Notes under the pieces: model-generated
Databases searched by the model: none
What the model saw: only the letters and a program-made list of their open reading frames with translations
Told to the model about the DNA's origin: nothing
From: Lachnospiraceae bacterium
GTDB taxonomy: Bacteria > Bacillota > Clostridia > Lachnospirales > Lachnospiraceae
DNA: 64,000 bases
NCBI GenBank assembly: GCA_021770755.1
Contig: JAETQI010000011.1
Location: forward strand, 1 to 64,000
Direction: 5' to 3'
Made by a program: the position numbers and the translations under genes
Part shown: positions 60,953-64,000 of the stretch, in pieces
How the letters are laid out: every line of letters starts with the position of its first letter
How positions within the stretch are numbered: position 1 is the first letter of the stretch

Positions 60953-61378
60953 TTAATTATCCTCATAGCCTTCCATCGCTGCCGCAGTATCCTCAGCAGT
61001 ATAGTCGTGAAGCTCCTCGTCAGAATACCCTTCCTCCAAATCGCCTTCCCCGTTCTCTGACATAAAACCAACTGCGTCCATACCTTCCATGTCCTTCTGC
61101 TCTTCGTTTGCAAAAGCAACGACACTTCCGGTGAGATCTCCGTTCTGCCTCGCCTTCTGAACCAATATCTCAAGATTATCTGTCGGTATAATGCGGGGTC
61201 TGATCGATGCGTACAGATATCTCGCCACATCGCCAATGATATAAAATATCACCAGCACGACCAGCAGTCCCCACAGCATCGTTGTCAAGTCAAATCCCCT
61301 CACATACATTATTATAGACGCAATCGCACCTGCCAGAAGCATGAAAAAAGGTGTGATAAGACCTGTCTTATTTCCCAT
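60953..61378 (-). CDS. Membrane protein of the chemotaxis operon, unknown function
   Basis: The 141-residue protein has two close membrane segments (about 8-25 and 32-55) and a long acidic cytoplasmic tail (Glu/Asp-rich, ending EDTAAAMEGYEDN). It is not a family I can name. It starts with AAGGGG before ATG, 30 bp after cheD, and precedes sigD by 18 bp, so it belongs to the operon. Confidence 0.8.
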   Translation of the reverse strand: MGNKTGLITPFFMLLAGAIASIIMYVRGFDLTTMLWGLLVVLVIFYIIGDVARYLYASIRPRIIPTDNLEILVQKARQNGDLTGSVVAFANEEQKDMEGMDAVGFMSENGEGDLEEGYSDEELHDYTAEDTAAAMEGYEDN

Positions 61379-61408
61379 TCTATTATCCCCTTATTTCTGA
61401 TAAAAAAA

Positions 61409-61894
61409 TCAAATCTTTTTTTCTGGTTTTCCCGCGGAACGGATGATCAGATCGCCCGTCTCAGGATAAAATATGATCGTACGACCGTAATTAAGACCTG
61501 TGTCCTGCGCTTTCAGCGGAATACCCAGCTCTCTTAGCTTCTTCTTGCTGGCTTCCACATTCCGCTCTCCGACGCGCACCATGTCCGATTTGTTCTGAAA
61601 TGCAAACATCTGCGCCCCGCCTGCTATCTTTGCTTCCAGCCTTGTCTTTCTGCCACCCATTGCCAGTATCTTTTTTACAAGATCATCAATTCCCGTATCG
61701 GCAAATTTTGCCCTGTTTGAATTATTTTCTATCTGTTTACTGTCTGGCAGCATGGCGTGCGCCAATCCCCCGATCTTGGCAACCGGATCCCTGATACATA
61801 TCCCCACACAAGAACCAAGTCCCAATGTCGTTATACCGTCAGGACTCTTACACACATTCAAGTCTGCCATTCCTACTTTAACTATATTCGCCAT
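61409..61894 (-). CDS. cheD: Chemoreceptor glutamine deamidase CheD
   Basis: CheD deamidates glutamines on chemoreceptors and, with CheC, takes part in adaptation. The 161-residue protein has LGLGSCVGICI with the catalytic Cys, GGLAHAMLP with the His, and AKIAGGAQMF. It follows cheC by 51 bp. Confidence 0.96.
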   Translation of the reverse strand: MANIVKVGMADLNVCKSPDGITTLGLGSCVGICIRDPVAKIGGLAHAMLPDSKQIENNSNRAKFADTGIDDLVKKILAMGGRKTRLEAKIAGGAQMFAFQNKSDMVRVGERNVEASKKKLRELGIPLKAQDTGLNYGRTIIFYPETGDLIIRSAGKPEKKI

Positions 61895-61945
61895 CGCTCA
61901 CTATGCCCCTTCTCTATTTAGTGCTGCTAATTTATGAATGTATAG

Positions 61946-62593
61946 TTATATCGACAGCCCAAGTCCTGCCAGCATCTTCGAGTATGACTCAAGATCCGGC
62001 ATAAGAATAAAATAACCATTCAGATCCACATCATCCGTAAATACGGTCTGTATCAGCAGGATCTGATCCCCTATGATTCCGAATTCTATAGCCGGTACGC
62101 TTAGTATCGCATTGAGCATATCAATATTTAAGTCTGGAACTGACGGAATCATCTTGAGATTCGTCATCTGCGCCAATGAATTGAGATAGGCCCCTGTGAT
62201 GATATTGCCAATCTCCTTCATCGCCGATATCTCGATCTCAGTAAATCCGCCTTCTGCCGGTGGCATTCCCATGAGCTTTGACACGAGCGATTTCGCGGCG
62301 TTCTTTTCAAGTATAAACATGATACTGCCCGTGATATCTCCCTCTACAGCCAGATAAATACCTGCGACAAGCTGCTCTTCTCCGCCCATAACCACGCCAA
62401 CATCCTTGAAATCCAGAAGTCTGACCTGTGGAACTTTCATATCCACCTTGGTCTGGAGCATCTGGGCAAGCGCCGTTGTCGCATTGCCCGCCCCGATGTT
62501 TCCCAGCTCCTTTAATACATCATAATATTCTGTCGTAACTCTCTCGAAACTCATATTTTCCGCCATGATATAAAAACCTAAGCCTTTCTCCAT
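61946..62593 (-). CDS. cheC: CheY-P phosphatase CheC
   Basis: CheC removes phosphate from CheY-P and interacts with CheD. The protein (up to 215 residues) has two copies of the phosphatase motif: LKELGNIGAGNATTALAQ and MKEIGNIITGAYLNSLAQ, both with the needed Glu and Asn. The start is unsure: first ATG at 62593 is used, but Met14 (62554, MSFERVTTEYY) fits the family length best. Confidence 0.94.
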   Translation of the reverse strand: MEKGLGFYIMAENMSFERVTTEYYDVLKELGNIGAGNATTALAQMLQTKVDMKVPQVRLLDFKDVGVVMGGEEQLVAGIYLAVEGDITGSIMFILEKNAAKSLVSKLMGMPPAEGGFTEIEISAMKEIGNIITGAYLNSLAQMTNLKMIPSVPDLNIDMLNAILSVPAIEFGIIGDQILLIQTVFTDDVDLNGYFILMPDLESYSKMLAGLGLSI

Positions 62594-62620
62594 TCAAAAA
62601 GTCTCTATAACATATGTCAT

Positions 62621-63118
62621 TTACACATCAACCACTTCTGCCAGCACTGATGTGATGTCCAGCAGCGAGATCAGCTTTCCGTCAGCCTTCCCGACACCAG
62701 AGAGAAATCTTTCCTTGTCATCCTTCTCATAGCCCATCCGCTCAATGTGATCCTCATCAAGCGTCACAACCTCTTTTACCTCGTCCACCAGCACGCCGAT
62801 CGACTCATGCTGCTCCAAAGTAAGGATGATGATACGTGTCTTTTTCGTGACTTCATCCTCCGGCAGCCCCATCTTCAGCCTCAGACTGATTGTCGGAATG
62901 ACAACACCGCGGACGTTGATCACACCCTTGATATAGTCAGGCACCTTCGGCACCCTTGTTATCTTTGACATTCTGATAATGTTTGATATATATTTAATAT
63001 CTATGCCGTACTGCTCACCGCCGAGCTGTGTCACAATAAATTGTGTCGTATCACGCTTTGTAGGCCGGTTGAGACTCAAATCACGCTTTTGATCGTCTAT
63101 TACTTTTACTTCATCCAT
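62621..63118 (-). CDS. cheW: Chemotaxis coupling protein CheW
   Basis: CheW joins chemoreceptors to the kinase CheA. The 165-residue protein has the SH3-like core: TQFIVTQLGGEQYGIDIKYI, VPDYIKGVINVRGVVIPTISLRLKMG and GVLVDEVKEVVTL. An N-terminal extension of about 22 residues is charged. It follows cheA by 32 bp. Confidence 0.96.
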   Translation of the reverse strand: MDEVKVIDDQKRDLSLNRPTKRDTTQFIVTQLGGEQYGIDIKYISNIIRMSKITRVPKVPDYIKGVINVRGVVIPTISLRLKMGLPEDEVTKKTRIIILTLEQHESIGVLVDEVKEVVTLDEDHIERMGYEKDDKERFLSGVGKADGKLISLLDITSVLAEVVDV

Positions 63119-63150
63119 ATTCTATGCCCTGCCTTTCATTATCAATCGGA

Positions 63151-64000
63151 TTAAATCAACGCATTGGTATCAAGAATCAGTGCCACTTCACCGTTTCCTA
63201 AGATCGTAGCGCCGCTGATCATCTTCGGTACTTTGATGTACTTGCCCATGGACTTGATAACCACTTCCTGTTGTCCGATCAGCTCGTCCACTACCAGACC
63301 CGCCTGCTTGTCGCCCTTCTTTACGATAATGACCGTGAGATTCTTGCTCTTTTTGTTTTCATCCCCTCTTGAAGGAATCTCGAGAACCTTATCCATCCGG
63401 ATAATGGGAATGACTGTTCCACGAATATGGATTACTTCTTTCGCCTGTACCAGTTTAATGTCTTCCGGCAGGACATCCTCGATCGTCTGGATCGATCCCA
63501 GCGCGATCGCGTATTTCTCATCGCCGATAACGACCATAAGCGCCTGGATGATGGCAAGTGTCAGAGGCAGTCTGATGATCCATGAAGAACCCTCGCCAAA
63601 ACGGTTCTTTACCTCGACCTCGCCGCTCAGCGATTCGATCTTTGACTTGACGACGTCAAGCCCAACGCCGCGTCCGGACACATCCGACACCTTCTTTGCG
63701 GTAGAGAAACTTGGCAGGAACAACAGATCGATGATCTCCTTCTCCGACATCGTCTCAGCCTGTTCCGGTGTCACCGTACCGCGCTCGATCGCTTTATTTC
63801 TGACTGCTTCCACATTGATTCCGCCGCCGTCGTCACGCACTTCGATCACGACGTTATTACCATCCTGGTAAGCATCCAGGAAGATCGATCCGACCTCCGG
63901 CTTTCCGTTCGCAACACGCACGTCATTCGGCTCCAGACCATGGTCTGCAGAGTTTCTAAGCATATGCATCAGGGGATCGCCGATCTCATCGACCACGGTA
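63151..64000 (-). CDS. cheA: Chemotaxis histidine kinase CheA (C-terminal part; gene runs off the window)
   Basis: Only the last 283 or so residues are inside the window. They hold the ATPase boxes (N: LMHMLRNSADHGLE; G1: RDDGGGIN; F/G2: FSTAKKVSDVSGRGVGLDVV) and the CheW-like regulatory domain (IQALMVVIGDEKYAIALGSI to the end, LILDTNALI). The kinase phosphorylates CheY and CheB in response to receptors. The reading frame is open to base 64000, so the phosphotransfer and dimerisation domains lie to the right. Confidence 0.97.
   Translation of the reverse strand, partial: TVVDEIGDPLMHMLRNSADHGLEPNDVRVANGKPEVGSIFLDAYQDGNNVVIEVRDDGGGINVEAVRNKAIERGTVTPEQAETMSEKEIIDLLFLPSFSTAKKVSDVSGRGVGLDVVKSKIESLSGEVEVKNRFGEGSSWIIRLPLTLAIIQALMVVIGDEKYAIALGSIQTIEDVLPEDIKLVQAKEVIHIRGTVIPIIRMDKVLEIPSRGDENKKSKNLTVIIVKKGDKQAGLVVDELIGQQEVVIKSMGKYIKVPKMISGATILGNGEVALILDTNALI

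Overview
The window looks like a chromosome segment of an anaerobic, motile gut Firmicute, most likely a Lachnospiraceae member. The evidence is the gene order cheA-cheW-cheC-cheD-sigD-fapA ... rpsB-tsf, DUF6115 and DUF6320 proteins, an anaerobic sulfatase maturase, LplB/YtcP-type sugar transporters, YesM/YesN-type regulators, strong AGGAGG ribosome-binding sites and tRNA genes without encoded CCA. Most genes are on the minus strand.

Left edge (1-2.7 kb): the end of an integrated mobile element. It holds a small ribbon-helix-helix protein with a probably self-regulated promoter and a large serine recombinase; the junction with the chromosome lies in about 2619-2699. From 2.7 to 13.4 kb there is a plant-glycan locus: LplB and YtcP/LplC-type permeases, a lipoprotein binding protein, a GH105 unsaturated uronyl hydrolase, a GH112 phosphorylase, an AAA/PD-(D/E)XK protein of unknown role, L-rhamnose mutarotase and a divergent AraC regulator. 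The set points to uptake and breakdown of rhamnogalacturonan-type oligosaccharides.

13.4-23.2 kb: a heterodimeric ABC exporter whose promoter carries a LytTR-style direct repeat, its likely LytTR response regulator and short GHKL kinase, a MATE exporter, a HAD phosphatase, and larB-larC (LarC with a 29-histidine insert). 23.3-38.7 kb: a second, larger glycan locus with a YesM/YesN two-component system, two cytoplasmic sulfatases, GH88, a NahK-like N-acetylhexosamine kinase, a sugar nucleotidyltransferase, an epimerase, an ABC importer and the sulfatase maturase. This fits import of sulfated, unsaturated glycosaminoglycan-type disaccharides. A 25-bp near-identical site upstream of both the two-component genes and the importer operon ties the two halves together.

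38.7-54.4 kb: a response regulator with EAL and a degenerate GGDEF domain; csoR-copA with a CopZ-like module fused to CopA and an internal ribosome-binding site; a two-gene unit with a retropepsin-like protein; an HD-GYP regulator; asnA; surE; a DUF6320/condensation-fold pair; bioY with a BirA box; tRNA-Val and tRNA-Ala; two small proteins; and a BlaI/M56 pair. 54.4-64 kb: tsf and rpsB, then the downstream end of the flagellar/chemotaxis operon, cut at the window edge inside cheA.

All assignments come from reading the sequence and recalled family features; no database search was run.
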